64,000 bases of DNA from NCBI RefSeq assembly GCF_013322225.1, contig NZ_JAAMFB010000024.1:51090-115089 (forward strand), given 5' to 3'. The notes beneath the pieces were generated by a model. The model made no database searches. It worked only from the letters and a program-made list of their open reading frames with translations, and had not been told where the DNA came from. Below are positions 55,884-64,000 of the stretch, in pieces. Each line of letters begins with the position of its first letter. Within the stretch, counting starts at the first letter, position 1. The stretch is from Agrobacterium larrymoorei. GTDB lineage: Bacteria; Pseudomonadota; Alphaproteobacteria; Rhizobiales; Rhizobiaceae. The position numbers were made by a program, and so were the translations under genes.

Positions 55884-56393
55884 TTAATCGATTAATTCAA
55901 CGGACTGGAGGTTGGCGTCGATTGCCCTCAACAGCTTCACCACGTTTTTCACATCTTTGGCCGACAGCCCCTCGATGGCGCGGGCGCCACAATTGGCAAG
56001 CGAGGTGTTGATGTGCTCCACGCTCTGCGCGCCCGCCTCGGTCAGCTTCACCAACGTCAGACGACCGTCGCCGTCACCCGCGCTACGCTCCACAAAACCC
56101 TGCGCCTCCATGCGCCCGATGGTGCGCGTCATCGTCGGCGCTTTCACGCCCAGCTTCTGGGCAATCTGCCCCGGCGTCATGCTGCCTTCCTGCGAAAGCG
56201 CCAGAATGACGCCATCCTGCCCGGCATAGAGACCGCTGGAGGCAAGGTTGTGGGAAAGCACGGTGCGCATGGAACGCGCCGCCTGGGTAATGGATTGGGC
56301 CAGCTCTTCGGGACTGTAGGACAAATCCTTTTTCTTGCCGGATTTGCTCTTCTTGGAAGACTTGTCCTTTTTGGCCAGCTTGTCCTTGCTCAT
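55884..56393 (-). CDS. MarR-family transcriptional regulator
   Basis: 169 residues. A Lys/Ser-rich tail of about 22 residues (MSKDKLAKKDKSSKKSKSGK) precedes a standard MarR winged-helix domain: LSQEGSMTPGQIAQKLGVKA, then PTMTRTIGRMEAQGFVERSA and GDGDGRLTLVKLTEAG (wing). MarR proteins are dimeric repressors of efflux, catabolism or stress genes. It is divergent from the creatininase-like gene with 80 bp between them, the obvious candidate target. The basic tail is unusual and may add DNA contacts. Confidence 0.87.
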   Translation of the reverse strand: MSKDKLAKKDKSSKKSKSGKKKDLSYSPEELAQSITQAARSMRTVLSHNLASSGLYAGQDGVILALSQEGSMTPGQIAQKLGVKAPTMTRTIGRMEAQGFVERSAGDGDGRLTLVKLTEAGAQSVEHINTSLANCGARAIEGLSAKDVKNVVKLLRAIDANLQSVELID

Positions 56394-56473
56394 TCAGCGC
56401 GTGCCTTTGTGTCAGATCGCAAAAAGACTATATGATGTTGTAACACTTAACGAATACGGGCGCAGATCGCCAG

Positions 56474-57283
56474 ATGCCAAACACATACACGCAATTTGAC
56501 GACGAAAAGATAACAGCCGGATTCGGAATGTCTGACGAGCGCATCGCCGTTCTACCGCTGGGCGCACATGAACAGCATGGCCCGCACCTGCCCTTCGAAA
56601 CAGACACATTGATTGCGCAGGGCATCGTCGCACGGTTGCGAGAGGCTCTACCCGCCAGTCTCCCCGTAGACTTTCTACCCGTCGAACCCGTCGGCTATTC
56701 GGTAGAGCATATGAACGTACCAGGCACGAAGACGCTTGCCTTCGACGAAGCAGTAAACCGCTGGCTCGGGCTTGCCGAGGCGCAGCACGCCAAGGGTATC
56801 CGCAAATTCGTTATGCTGAATGCCCACGGCGGCAATTCACCCCTGATGACCATCGTGGCGACAGAAGCCCGCCTTCGCTTCGGAATGCTTGCCGTTGCCA
56901 CCAGCTGGACCCGCTTCGGCCTGCCGGAAGGGCTGATAGAACCGCAGGACAAGGCCATCGATATCCATGGCGGCGATATCGAGACCTCCGCCATGCTGGC
57001 GCTCCACCCGGACAGGGTCGATATGGAAAAGGCCGAACACTTCCCCTCGCGCCAGAGTGAATTCGCCAAGCGCTTCAAGCATCTGCGTGCCTATGGCCCG
57101 CATGCTTTCGGCTGGATGATGTCGGATTTGAACGATCAGGGCGTGGCGGGCAATGCCAGTGTGGCCAGCGCCGAAAAGGGCGAGAGGATCATTGCCCATT
57201 CGGTCCGGGGGCTGAAGGAACTGCTGGAGGACGTTCATGCCTTCGACATGAAAACCTTTCAAGCCATGGATCAGAATTCTTGA
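56474..57283 (+). CDS. Creatininase-family amidohydrolase
   Basis: 269 residues. The metal-binding motifs are present: PLGAHEQHGPHLPFETDT (Glu, His, Asp), MLNAHGGNSPL (His) and DIHGGDIETSAML (Glu). The family includes creatinine amidohydrolase and the MftE-type and formamide-hydrolysing members (ArfB, FAPy deformylase). Without creatine or pterin genes nearby the substrate is unknown. The divergent MarR gene is a candidate regulator. Confidence 0.84.
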   Translation: MPNTYTQFDDEKITAGFGMSDERIAVLPLGAHEQHGPHLPFETDTLIAQGIVARLREALPASLPVDFLPVEPVGYSVEHMNVPGTKTLAFDEAVNRWLGLAEAQHAKGIRKFVMLNAHGGNSPLMTIVATEARLRFGMLAVATSWTRFGLPEGLIEPQDKAIDIHGGDIETSAMLALHPDRVDMEKAEHFPSRQSEFAKRFKHLRAYGPHAFGWMMSDLNDQGVAGNASVASAEKGERIIAHSVRGLKELLEDVHAFDMKTFQAMDQNS

Positions 57284-57376
57284 ACAGATTCTCTTTGAAC
57301 TGACTGTCCCGCGCGCCTATATGGACAACAACGCATTCAAGGCCCGATCACGGCCATTTTCATTTCGAGGTTTTCC

Positions 57377-58489
57377 ATGACCGAAGCAACCACCGAAACA
57401 TCCGCTGCCATCAAGCCGATCCCCGTCACCGTGCTGACTGGATATCTGGGCGCGGGCAAGACCACGCTCCTCAACCGCATCCTGTCTGAAAATCACGGTA
57501 AGAAATATGCGGTCATCGTCAACGAGTTCGGCGAAATCGGCATCGACAACGACCTTATCGTGGAATCCGACGAGGAGATCTACGAGATGAACAACGGTTG
57601 CGTCTGCTGCACCGTGCGCGGCGATCTGATCCGCGTGGTGGAAGGCCTGATGCGTCGTCCGGGCCGTTTCGATGGCATCATCGTGGAAACCACCGGCCTT
57701 GCCGATCCGGTTCCCGTCGCCCAGACCTTCTTCATGGATGACGATGTTCGCGCCAAGACGGAACTCGATGCCGTCGTTGCGCTGGTCGATGCCAAGCACC
57801 TGCCACTGCGCCTGAAGGACAGCCGCGAAGCCGAAGACCAGATCGCCTTTGCCGATGTCGTCGTCATCAACAAGAGCGATCTCGTGACACCGGAAGAACT
57901 GGCCCGCATCGAGGATATCGTGCGCGCTATCAACCCGTCCGCGCGCATCTACAAGACAGAACGCTCGGGCGTCGATCTTGCCCGCGTGCTGGATCAGGGC
58001 GCGTTCAATCTCGAGCGCGCGCTGGAAAACGATCCGCATTTCCTCGAACACGGCCACGAAGATCACGTCTGCGGCCCGGATTGCGGACACGATCACAGCC
58101 ATGACCATGACCATGACCATGACCATGATCACCATCATCACGATCACGACCACGGGCACCACCACCACGCCCCCTCGCCCATCCATGATGTGACGGTTCA
58201 GTCCGTCTCCCTGCGCGGCGGAGAGATGAACCCGGAGCGTTTCTTCCCGTGGATCCAGAAAGTAACGCAGACGGATGGCCCTAAAATCCTGCGCCTGAAA
58301 GGCATCATCGCGTTTAAGGACGATGCCGAGCGTTATGTGGTTCAGGGCGTCCACATGATCATCGAGGGCGACCACCAGCGTCCCTGGAAGGACGGCGAAA
58401 AGCGTGAAACCCGCCTCGTCTTCATCGGCCGCGAACTGGATCGCGAAAAGCTGGAAAACAGTTTCCGCGCTTGCGAAGTGAAGGCGTAA
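57377..58489 (+). CDS. CobW/COG0523-family GTP-binding metallochaperone
   Basis: 370 residues. Walker [10 protein letters not shown] (22-30), the metal-binding CVCC motif (Cys75, Cys77, Cys78) in [13 protein letters not shown], Walker B region VETTGLADP, and the guanine-specificity NKSD in VVINKSDLV. At about 237-265 a run of alternating His and Asp ([14 protein letters not shown]... with HHHH) forms a metal-binding tail typical of zinc-related members (ZagA, YeiR, YjiA types). The C-terminal CobW_C domain follows. It is probably a zinc or cobalt allocation GTPase. A REP-like palindrome and the WD40 gene follow. Confidence 0.9.
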   Translation: MTEATTETSAAIKPIPVTVLTGYLGAGKTTLLNRILSENHGKKYAVIVNEFGEIGIDNDLIVESDEEIYEMNNGCVCCTVRGDLIRVVEGLMRRPGRFDGIIVETTGLADPVPVAQTFFMDDDVRAKTELDAVVALVDAKHLPLRLKDSREAEDQIAFADVVVINKSDLVTPEELARIEDIVRAINPSARIYKTERSGVDLARVLDQGAFNLERALENDPHFLEHGHEDHVCGPDCGHDHSHDHDHDHDHDHHHHDHDHGHHHHAPSPIHDVTVQSVSLRGGEMNPERFFPWIQKVTQTDGPKILRLKGIIAFKDDAERYVVQGVHMIIEGDHQRPWKDGEKRETRLVFIGRELDREKLENSFRACEVKA

Positions 58490-58504
58490 CGGCCCAAAGA
58501 CCTC

Positions 58505-58590
58505 CGTCATGCTCGGGCTTGTCCCGAGGATCTGACCAGGTTGCAAGTGTTGCAGCGTGGCAGATGCTCGGGACAGGCCCGAGCATGACG
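58505..58590. repeat. REP-like palindrome, second family
   Basis: Left arm 58505-58528 and right arm 58567-58590 are reverse complements at 23 of 24 positions (CGTCATGCTCGGGC-t/c-TGTCCCGAG). Shares the CTCGGGCTTG.CCCGAG core with 32474-32594. It lies between the stop of the CobW gene and the WD40 start. Confidence 0.85.
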
Positions 58591-58644
58591 AACAGAGGGC
58601 GCAGCCCAACACCATAACAACCACATACGAAAGACTTGTTGCCC

Positions 58645-59637
58645 ATGCCCACCGTTGCTCCTCTTGACCTTGAAGGCCACGTCGTCGCGACGCATTTTCT
58701 GGGCGATATCCCGATTTTCGCCACCGCTGCTGGCTCCATTCACCGGCTGGACGGTGGCGAGAAGGTAACGGAAGCCCATCAGGGTCTTCTCACCTGCATC
58801 CGCGATCCTTATTCCGCAACCCTGCTGACCGGCGGGGAAGACGGCAAGGTGCAGCGCATCGGGCACGATGGCTCGGTGACGGAACTGGCGCATGTTTCGC
58901 GCAAGTGGATAAGCGTTGTGGCAGGCGGCCCGCAGAACGCCATCGCCTATGGCGTCGGGAAATCCAGCTTCGTGCGCCTGAGCGATGGCACCACCAAGGA
59001 ATTCAAGGAAGACCGCACGGTCGAGGCCATTGCCTTTGCGCCAAAAGGCCTGCGCATCGCAGCCGCCCGCTACAATGGCGTCACCCTGCACTGGGTGGCA
59101 ACGGCAGGAGACCCGATCGATCTGGAATGGAAAGGCGCACATACCGGCGTCACCTTTTCCGCCGATGGCAAGTTCCTCGTTACCACCATGCAGGAAAATG
59201 CCCTGCACGGCTGGAAGCTGGAAGCGACCAAGGCCGGGATGGAATCGCGCCATATGCGCATGACCGGCTATCCCGCCAAGGTGAAATCGCTGTCATGGTC
59301 GGCCAAGGGCAAGTGGCTCGCCTCCTCCGGCGCACCCGCCGCCATCGTCTGGCCCTTCGCGGGTAAGGACGGCCCCATGGGCAAGGCACCGCTCGAACTC
59401 GGCAGCCGCGCCAACATCATGGCCACCCACGTCGCCTTCCACCCTGCGGAAGACGTTCTCGCCATAGGCTTCATCGACGGCATGGTCCTCGGTGTGCGTG
59501 TGGAAGACGGCAAGGAAGCCCTGTTACGCCGCCCCGGCAAGGGCGCGATCACCTCGATGTCATGGAGCAGCACCGGCAAGCTGCTGGCCTTCGCATCGGA
59601 AGCAGGCGATTGCGGGATTGTCGATATTTCGGCTTGA
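58645..59637 (+). CDS. WD40-repeat protein next to the CobW gene
   Basis: 330 residues from the ATG at 58645; TTG at 58636 is alternative. There are about seven WD40-like blades with GDG/GH-type loops: FATAAGSIHRLDGGEKV, LTGGEDGKVQRIGHDGSV, VTFSADGKFLVTTMQENALH, LSWSAKGKWLASSGAPAAIV, MSWSSTGKLLAFASEAGDCG. A beta-propeller without a signal peptide, so probably cytoplasmic. It often sits beside COG0523 genes in alphaproteobacteria, suggesting a partner role, but no activity is known. Confidence 0.85.
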   Translation: MPTVAPLDLEGHVVATHFLGDIPIFATAAGSIHRLDGGEKVTEAHQGLLTCIRDPYSATLLTGGEDGKVQRIGHDGSVTELAHVSRKWISVVAGGPQNAIAYGVGKSSFVRLSDGTTKEFKEDRTVEAIAFAPKGLRIAAARYNGVTLHWVATAGDPIDLEWKGAHTGVTFSADGKFLVTTMQENALHGWKLEATKAGMESRHMRMTGYPAKVKSLSWSAKGKWLASSGAPAAIVWPFAGKDGPMGKAPLELGSRANIMATHVAFHPAEDVLAIGFIDGMVLGVRVEDGKEALLRRPGKGAITSMSWSSTGKLLAFASEAGDCGIVDISA

Positions 59638-59652
59638 TGGGTAGCAAGAAAA

Positions 59653-59867
59653 CCCCTCTACCCGAGAAAACCTATGACTTCGCTTTGCGAAGATCGAGGT
59701 TTTCTATCCTCTCCCACAAGGGGCGAGGAAAAGACGCACCGCTTCGATACCACGTAATCGTAGAAGTAGCCGCGACGGCGCGGCTGGTTTTATCTCTCCC
59801 CCTGTGGGAGAGAAAGCAATTTCAACATCTTAGCGTCAGCTAAGTGTTAGAAATTGCAAGTGAGGGG
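59653..59867. repeat. Mosaic palindromic repeat, copy D (two arms)
   Basis: Arm D1 (59653-59728) has inner stem CTTCGC/GCGAAG and outer stem GAAAACC/GGTTTTC, both differing from other copies on both strands while pairing is kept. Arm D2 (~59793-59867) repeats the copy C pattern with inner stem CTTAGC/GCTAAG and ends AGTGAGGGG. Unpaired parts are similar between copies. Together with ~80 bp of flanking sequence it fills the 309-bp gap 59638-59946. Confidence 0.85.
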
Positions 59868-59946
59868 TCTTGCTGCCGCCACCACCATCACACAAAAAAA
59901 GAGGGACCAACCCGGCCCCCCTCCAGTATCCCCATGATAACAAATC

Positions 59947-60252
59947 TCAGTAACGGCGCTTCTTCTTGCCGTAGCCACGATCGCGGTCGTTGTCGTTGTG
60001 GTTGCCGATGCCATCGACCGACGTGCTGTTGCCATTCAGAATGCCGCTGAGAATGCCGGTTTTGTTGCCGTTCAGCAGGCTGTTGTTGGACAAGAGGCCC
60101 TTGAGGCCAAGATTGACATTCGGCGATACGACGATCAGGCCGCCCTTGTTGCCATTGCCGCCCAGAAGGCCGCCGAGCAGGCCTCCTGCATGGGCAGGTG
60201 CCATGGAGATGGCGGTGAGAACGACAGTTGCGCAAGCGATTTTCGTAAGCAT
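59947..60252 (-). CDS. Small secreted Gly/Asn-rich protein
   Basis: 101 residues from the ATG at 60252 with GAGGAG upstream. Signal peptide MLTKIACATVVLTAISMAPA ending HA; the mature protein is GGLLGGLLGGNGNKGGLIVV then PNVNLGLKGLLSNNSLLNGN, and ends in a charged tail DRDRGYGKKKRRY. The repeated GLLG and LLNGN motifs are low-complexity and might form a beta-helical or aggregating structure. I do not recognise a family. It is monocistronic and convergent with repeat copy D. Confidence 0.7.
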   Translation of the reverse strand: MLTKIACATVVLTAISMAPAHAGGLLGGLLGGNGNKGGLIVVSPNVNLGLKGLLSNNSLLNGNKTGILSGILNGNSTSVDGIGNHNDNDRDRGYGKKKRRY

Positions 60253-60514
60253 TAAACTCTCCTCTAAGCTGTTGATCAACGCCGTCTGGCGTGACCGGAC
60301 AGTACAATTAGACGATTCTAATGCAAGCATATGCTAATGTTATAATGAATTGTTAATACTAACATTTTTGATTTTAATATAATTCTAACAAACCAATCTC
60401 TCGTCTTCTTGAAATGACTTGGCGCTGAAACCGCAGGCTGCATCGCGAGGCGCGCTCAAACATTATTAACCATCTATATATAAGATATCTCTGAATTAGC
60501 CATTGGAGATATCG

Positions 60515-61678
60515 ATGCATTTGCGGAGCGTGGTCATTCTTGCCGCATGCCTGTCCAGCGCTTCTGCCGCCCTTGCCGATCCCCGCATCACCTATGAAAC
60601 CGAGACCTCCTACGACACGAATTATTTCAGCGACCGCAGCAATATCGCGGCTCTCAGCCTGCGCACCACCGTCGGCTTCGAAGGCGAACTGGAAAGGGAC
60701 GGCACGAAATTCGGCTACGCCTTCAACCATCAGGAAGTGCTGGTTCCGCGCTATCGCTTTGCCGTTGAACATAATAGCTGGGTCAATTTTTCGCTGTCGC
60801 AAAAGGTCAGCGACCGGCTGGAATGGCAGATGCAGATGCGCGGCACCCGCGCCTTTTCGGGCGACATCGTCGATCCGGACCTGAAAGACCTCGTCACCTA
60901 TCGACAGCTGGACCACAAGCTGGATTTCTCGACCTCCGTCACCCTTGCGGCGCTTGGCGGCAGGACAACGCTTTCGGGCAGCTATACCGCGCTATTGAAA
61001 GGAAAGGCCCGGTTTCGCCCCGCAGGCATCATGACGGCGCGGCTGGAGGCGAACGAGGCGCTGGCGGCCATCAAGGCAGAACATCTGCGCGAATTCGCCG
61101 GTGGCGAGATCGGGCTCACGGGAGCCTATAATGTGGCTCTGGTTCCCGAGAACCAGCAGCAGATCTATGAGCGCTTCCCCGCCTCCAACCTGCGCGGCTC
61201 CCTGGCCTTCGGGCGAAAATTCGGCGAACGGTTTGCGGTGCTGGGCGAAGTCGGCTTCACCACGCTTCGCGGCAGCGAGATAAGCAATGAGGTGAAGCGC
61301 ACGCGTCCCTACCTGCGCGCCGAGGCCGAATGGCAGCTTCATGACAGTATCGCCCTTGCTGCGGGCTATTCGCAGGACTACGCTCTATTCGATCTGGACG
61401 ATCCAATCGCGGAATTTCAGCATCGCTGGAAAATGGTGATAAAGACGAAGCTCACGGAAAAGCTTACCGCCGATCTGGCGCTGGAGCGAAGCCGGAACGA
61501 ATGGGTCTATTACGACAATGTCTCGACCCAGCGGCGCTTGGTCGCCACGCTGGCATTCGATACCGGCAAGGATCGAAAGCTGGAGCTGGAGTTTTCACGC
61601 CTCCTGCACGACTCAGATGACAGAAACGATGTGTATCGCGGCAGTAGCATCTCCACCAGATTAAGCGGCATATTCTAG
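60515..61678 (+). CDS. Outer-membrane beta-barrel-like protein, unknown function
   Basis: 387 residues from the ATG at 60515 (GGAGA upstream). Signal peptide MHLRSVVILAACLSSASAAL ending ADP. The mature part alternates hydrophobic and polar residues throughout (ITYETETSYDTNYFSDRSNI, FSLSQKVSDRLEWQMQMRGT, RTTLSGSYTALLKGKARFRP) and ends with Phe (RLSGIF), as expected for a BAM-inserted barrel; spacing suggests about 14-18 strands. No named family is recognised. The upstream region has TTAACCAT (60466-60473), a CtrA-like half-site. Confidence 0.75.
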   Translation: MHLRSVVILAACLSSASAALADPRITYETETSYDTNYFSDRSNIAALSLRTTVGFEGELERDGTKFGYAFNHQEVLVPRYRFAVEHNSWVNFSLSQKVSDRLEWQMQMRGTRAFSGDIVDPDLKDLVTYRQLDHKLDFSTSVTLAALGGRTTLSGSYTALLKGKARFRPAGIMTARLEANEALAAIKAEHLREFAGGEIGLTGAYNVALVPENQQQIYERFPASNLRGSLAFGRKFGERFAVLGEVGFTTLRGSEISNEVKRTRPYLRAEAEWQLHDSIALAAGYSQDYALFDLDDPIAEFQHRWKMVIKTKLTEKLTADLALERSRNEWVYYDNVSTQRRLVATLAFDTGKDRKLELEFSRLLHDSDDRNDVYRGSSISTRLSGIF

Positions 61679-61903
61679 AAATTGCAATCGACAGTCCATA
61701 TCGCCATGCCGCGTCTACGGCATTATTTGCTCACGTAAGAAAAACAGAACTTATTTATTTACAAATTCTAATAAAAAGACGCACTCGCTTATTCATTATT
61801 AATAAACGCTATTACTGCAAGTATACGATGAAATTAATCGTAGAATGTTTGTCATCAAATTACTTACCCTTACGTCAATTCGATCCTTCCGAAAGCACAT
61901 CCG

Positions 61904-63718
61904 ATGAAACTATCTCTTTCCGCAGTGGTAACGGCCACGGGTCTGGCGCTTGTAGCGGGCGTTGTTCTTACGCTTCTGACCGGTGCCGATGCCTTGAGCA
62001 GGCTGAAGGTCAACGGCCCGATCTATCAGCAGATCGTCGACGGCAAGGATTTGATCGCGGATATTCTTCCGCCACCGCTTTACCTCATCGAGACCTATGC
62101 ATTGGCCAATGAGAGCGCGCTACACCCGCTGACACTGCCTGCGAACGAGACACGTATCGCGGAGCTGAACCGGCAGTATCAGGAGCGCCGCGAATATTGG
62201 AAGAGCACGACGCTCCCCGATGAATTGAAGCAGAAGCTGCAAAATGACGTACTGATCAAGGGCGATGCGTTCTGGAAGGAATTGGACGGCGCCACCCTGC
62301 ACGCCCTGTCTTCCGGCAACAGCTCTGCGGTCAACGCGGCTATGGCGCAGTTGCGCGATAAATTCCACGATCATGAAAAGTCGGTCAACGAACTTGTGGA
62401 AATGGGCACCGTCTATGGCAAGTCGCGGGAGGATTACGCAGCTTCCGAAACGGAGCTGCTGCAGGGCTCCAGCTATGCTCTCGGTGGTATCCTGATCCTG
62501 CTGTGCATCGGCTCCACCGTCTTTCTCAGACGCCGCGCCATCGCGCCGATCCGCTATATTACCGAAACCATGTCGCATATGGCGGGTGGGAAGCTGGATG
62601 ACGAAATCCGCCACCACAAGCGCGCAGACGAAATCGGGGCCATGGCGCGTGCGCTTTCTGTGTTCCGCGATGCGGGCGTTGAAAAGCTGCGGCTGGAGAA
62701 AGAGGCGGAGCAATCCCGCGCCGCCGCCGAAGCGGACCGGGAACGGCGCGAGGCGGAGCGCCTGTCGGATGCCGATGACCTTCGCTTCGTCATCGAACAG
62801 CTGGGCAGCGGCCTGAACCGCCTGTCCCATTGCGATCTCGCCGTCACGCTCGACCGCCGCTTCGATAGCCGTTTTGAGAGCCTGCGCAACGATTTCAACA
62901 GCTCGGTGGAAACGCTGCGCTCTACGCTAGGCCAGATACTGGCGCAAACCGGCCAGCTTCACGGGCAAGGCAGTGAAATGCGCGGTGCTGCGGATAACCT
63001 TTCCCGTCGCACCGAGCAGCAGGCAGCCGCCCTCGAACAGACCGCAGCCGCGCTGGAACAGGTAGCTTCCACCATCAAGACCTCGGTGGCACGGGTGGAT
63101 GACACGCGCAATCTGGCAAAGGAAGCGCGCCATTCGGCATCCCGCTCCTCTGAAATCGTCGGCACCGCCATTTCCGCCATGCAGCGCATCGAAAGTGCCT
63201 CGGGCGAAATCGGCTCCATCATCGGCGTCATCGACGAAATCGCCTTCCAGACCAACCTTCTGGCGCTCAATGCAGGCGTCGAAGCCGCCCGCGCGGGCGA
63301 GGCCGGGAAGGGCTTTGCCGTCGTAGCGCAGGAGGTGCGCGAGCTTGCCCAGCGCTCCGCCAAGGCAGCCCGCGAAATCAAGGAACTGATCGGAAAATCC
63401 AGCATGGAAGTCGCCTCCGGCGTCAGTCTGGTGCAATCCACCGGTACGGCGCTGGCACAGATCGAGGAGGTCGTCACCCGCATCGACGTGAACATCGACA
63501 GCATCGCCACCGCCTCACGCGAACAGTCTCTCGGAATTCAGGAAATCAGCACCAGCGTCAACAGCCTCGACCAGATGACCCAGCAAAACGCTGCCATGGT
63601 GGAAGAAACCAACGCCGCCAGCCAGGCAATCTCCGACGCCACCCAGTCGCTCTCCGTGCTGGTCAACCGGTTCAATGTGGGTGAGGCTGAGGCAGCGAGG
63701 GTTAGGCAGGCGGCTTGA
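61904..63718 (+). CDS. mcp: Methyl-accepting chemotaxis protein
   Basis: 604 residues. TM1 at ~7-27; periplasmic sensor at 28-190 containing [20 protein letters not shown], a conserved motif in one class of helical sensors; TM2 at ~191-208; HAMP at ~210-265; a coiled cytoplasmic stalk; and the signalling hairpin with [20 protein letters not shown], then [20 protein letters not shown] and [13 protein letters not shown]. The C-terminus has no CheR-binding pentapeptide. The ligand is unknown. No other che genes are near. Confidence 0.95.
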   Translation: MKLSLSAVVTATGLALVAGVVLTLLTGADALSRLKVNGPIYQQIVDGKDLIADILPPPLYLIETYALANESALHPLTLPANETRIAELNRQYQERREYWKSTTLPDELKQKLQNDVLIKGDAFWKELDGATLHALSSGNSSAVNAAMAQLRDKFHDHEKSVNELVEMGTVYGKSREDYAASETELLQGSSYALGGILILLCIGSTVFLRRRAIAPIRYITETMSHMAGGKLDDEIRHHKRADEIGAMARALSVFRDAGVEKLRLEKEAEQSRAAAEADRERREAERLSDADDLRFVIEQLGSGLNRLSHCDLAVTLDRRFDSRFESLRNDFNSSVETLRSTLGQILAQTGQLHGQGSEMRGAADNLSRRTEQQAAALEQTAAALEQVASTIKTSVARVDDTRNLAKEARHSASRSSEIVGTAISAMQRIESASGEIGSIIGVIDEIAFQTNLLALNAGVEAARAGEAGKGFAVVAQEVRELAQRSAKAAREIKELIGKSSMEVASGVSLVQSTGTALAQIEEVVTRIDVNIDSIATASREQSLGIQEISTSVNSLDQMTQQNAAMVEETNAASQAISDATQSLSVLVNRFNVGEAEAARVRQAA

Positions 63719-63747
63719 AAGTGATGGCGAGGTCGGCGTAAGCGCAA

Positions 63748-63905
63748 CCCCTCACTGGCAATTTCTAACACTTAGCCTTTGGCTAAGATGTTGAAATTGC
63801 TTTCTCTCCCACAAGGGGAGAGATAAACCCAGCCGCACCCTCACGGCCTTTTCTACGGTTAAATGGCATCGAAGCGGTGCGGTCTTTTCCTCTCCCCCTG
63901 TGGGA
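63748..63905. repeat. Mosaic palindromic repeat, copy E, second arm broken
   Basis: Arm E1 (63748-63822) is nearly identical to arm 1 of copy A (stem CAATTTC/GAAATTG, inner CTTAGCC..GGCTAAG). The second arm starts TCCTCTCCCCCTGTGGGA (63888-63905) but stops there; other copies continue with GAGG or GAGAAAGC. Instead sequence resembling an IS end follows. Confidence 0.75.
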
Positions 63906-64000
63906 CCATTGCAAAACCCGACGAATATGATTCACTTTGTTTGTGAGCGATCGAAGGGGCGGTGGCATGGCGATGAAGAGCGGTTCTCAGTTCAGCTTTG
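63904..64000 (+). mobile_element. Left end of an IS5-group insertion sequence (partial)
   Basis: From about 63904 the sequence reads GACCATTGCAAAACCC, similar to ends of IS5/IS1031-like elements, and breaks repeat copy E. A transposase-like start follows at 63967. Only 97 bp are in the window; target duplication and right end are not visible. Confidence 0.45.
63967..64000 (+). CDS. Transposase start (IS5-like), partial
   Basis: Eleven codons beginning MAMKSGSQFSF, with GAAGGGGCGG just upstream as a ribosome-binding site. This N-terminus resembles IS5-family transposases of rhizobia from memory. The gene runs out of the window, so the call rests on this short stretch, the IS-like end before it and the interrupted repeat. 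Confidence 0.4.
   Translation, partial: MAMKSGSQFSF

Noticed and set aside
58081..58170. Short tandem DNA repeat in the CobW gene
   Set aside because: It is the His/Asp codon run of the metal-binding tail, in frame and normal for the family.

Overview
The window looks like chromosomal DNA of a Rhizobiaceae alphaproteobacterium, most likely Agrobacterium or a close Rhizobium. Reasons: a glgP-glgB-glgC-glgA-pgm glycogen cluster with Agrobacterium-like proteins, a soxB-D-A-G sarcosine oxidase operon, CpdR, an aa3-type oxidase subunit IV, a ROSE-type thermosensor before an hsp20 gene, high G+C coding sequence, and palindromic intergenic repeats of the kind common in rhizobia. Almost all of it is core-type sequence; accessory features are small toxin-antitoxin modules, repeats and an insertion-sequence end at the right edge.

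Layout. 1-2049: 5' part of gltB (minus). 2415-5119: threonine aldolase, a HigBA-type pair and a LysR regulator divergent from a YfeH-like transporter (5224-6240). 6241-9177: repeat, hsp20 with RNA thermometer, lysophospholipase-like hydrolase, hisN-like phosphatase. 9379-9488: a promoter and a ~77-nt terminator-ended small RNA candidate with anti-Shine-Dalgarno motifs. 9538-12221: N-formylglutamate amidohydrolase, cpdR, tRNA-Val(GAC), BrnT-type toxin with HTH antitoxin, acyl-CoA thioesterase. 12674-14482: an SbmA/YddA-like ABC protein whose ATP-binding motifs are all degenerate. 14736-21372: a three-gene peptide-modification-type cluster (transglutaminase-amidoligase fusion, ATP-grasp/alpha-E fusion, second transglutaminase). 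21650-22945: TadG-like von Willebrand protein.

23166-34733 is glycogen metabolism: phosphorylase, branching enzyme, ADP-glucose pyrophosphorylase, synthase and phosphoglucomutase packed with overlaps or minimal gaps, then a ~500-bp block of palindromic repeats and glgX. Together they interconvert glucose-1-P, ADP-glucose and glycogen. 34814-39150 holds a MaoC-like protein, a DUF2332 protein, an AbiEii-like nucleotidyltransferase with a small partner, an APC permease and an orphan VapB-like antitoxin behind a perfect palindrome. 39191-44682 (minus) is the sarcosine oxidase operon with an extra small YebY-like gene between soxB and soxD.

44987-48835: two rpsU paralogues with non-ATG starts, a TPR lipoprotein, cspA and small proteins. 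49261-53588: TRAP transporter dctQ-dctM and a TakP-like dctP, split by a convergent PuuD-like hydrolase. 53692-57283: 2-hydroxyacid dehydrogenase, LacI and MarR regulators, creatininase-like hydrolase. 57377-63718: CobW GTPase with a His-rich metal-binding stretch, WD40 protein, a small Gly/Asn-rich secreted protein, a beta-barrel-like envelope protein and a chemotaxis receptor. The window ends in a repeat copy apparently interrupted by an IS5-group element.

Most worth follow-up: the anti-SD small RNA candidate (9412-9488), the amidoligase/ATP-grasp/transglutaminase cluster, the ABC protein with degraded ATPase motifs, and the covarying mosaic repeat family.
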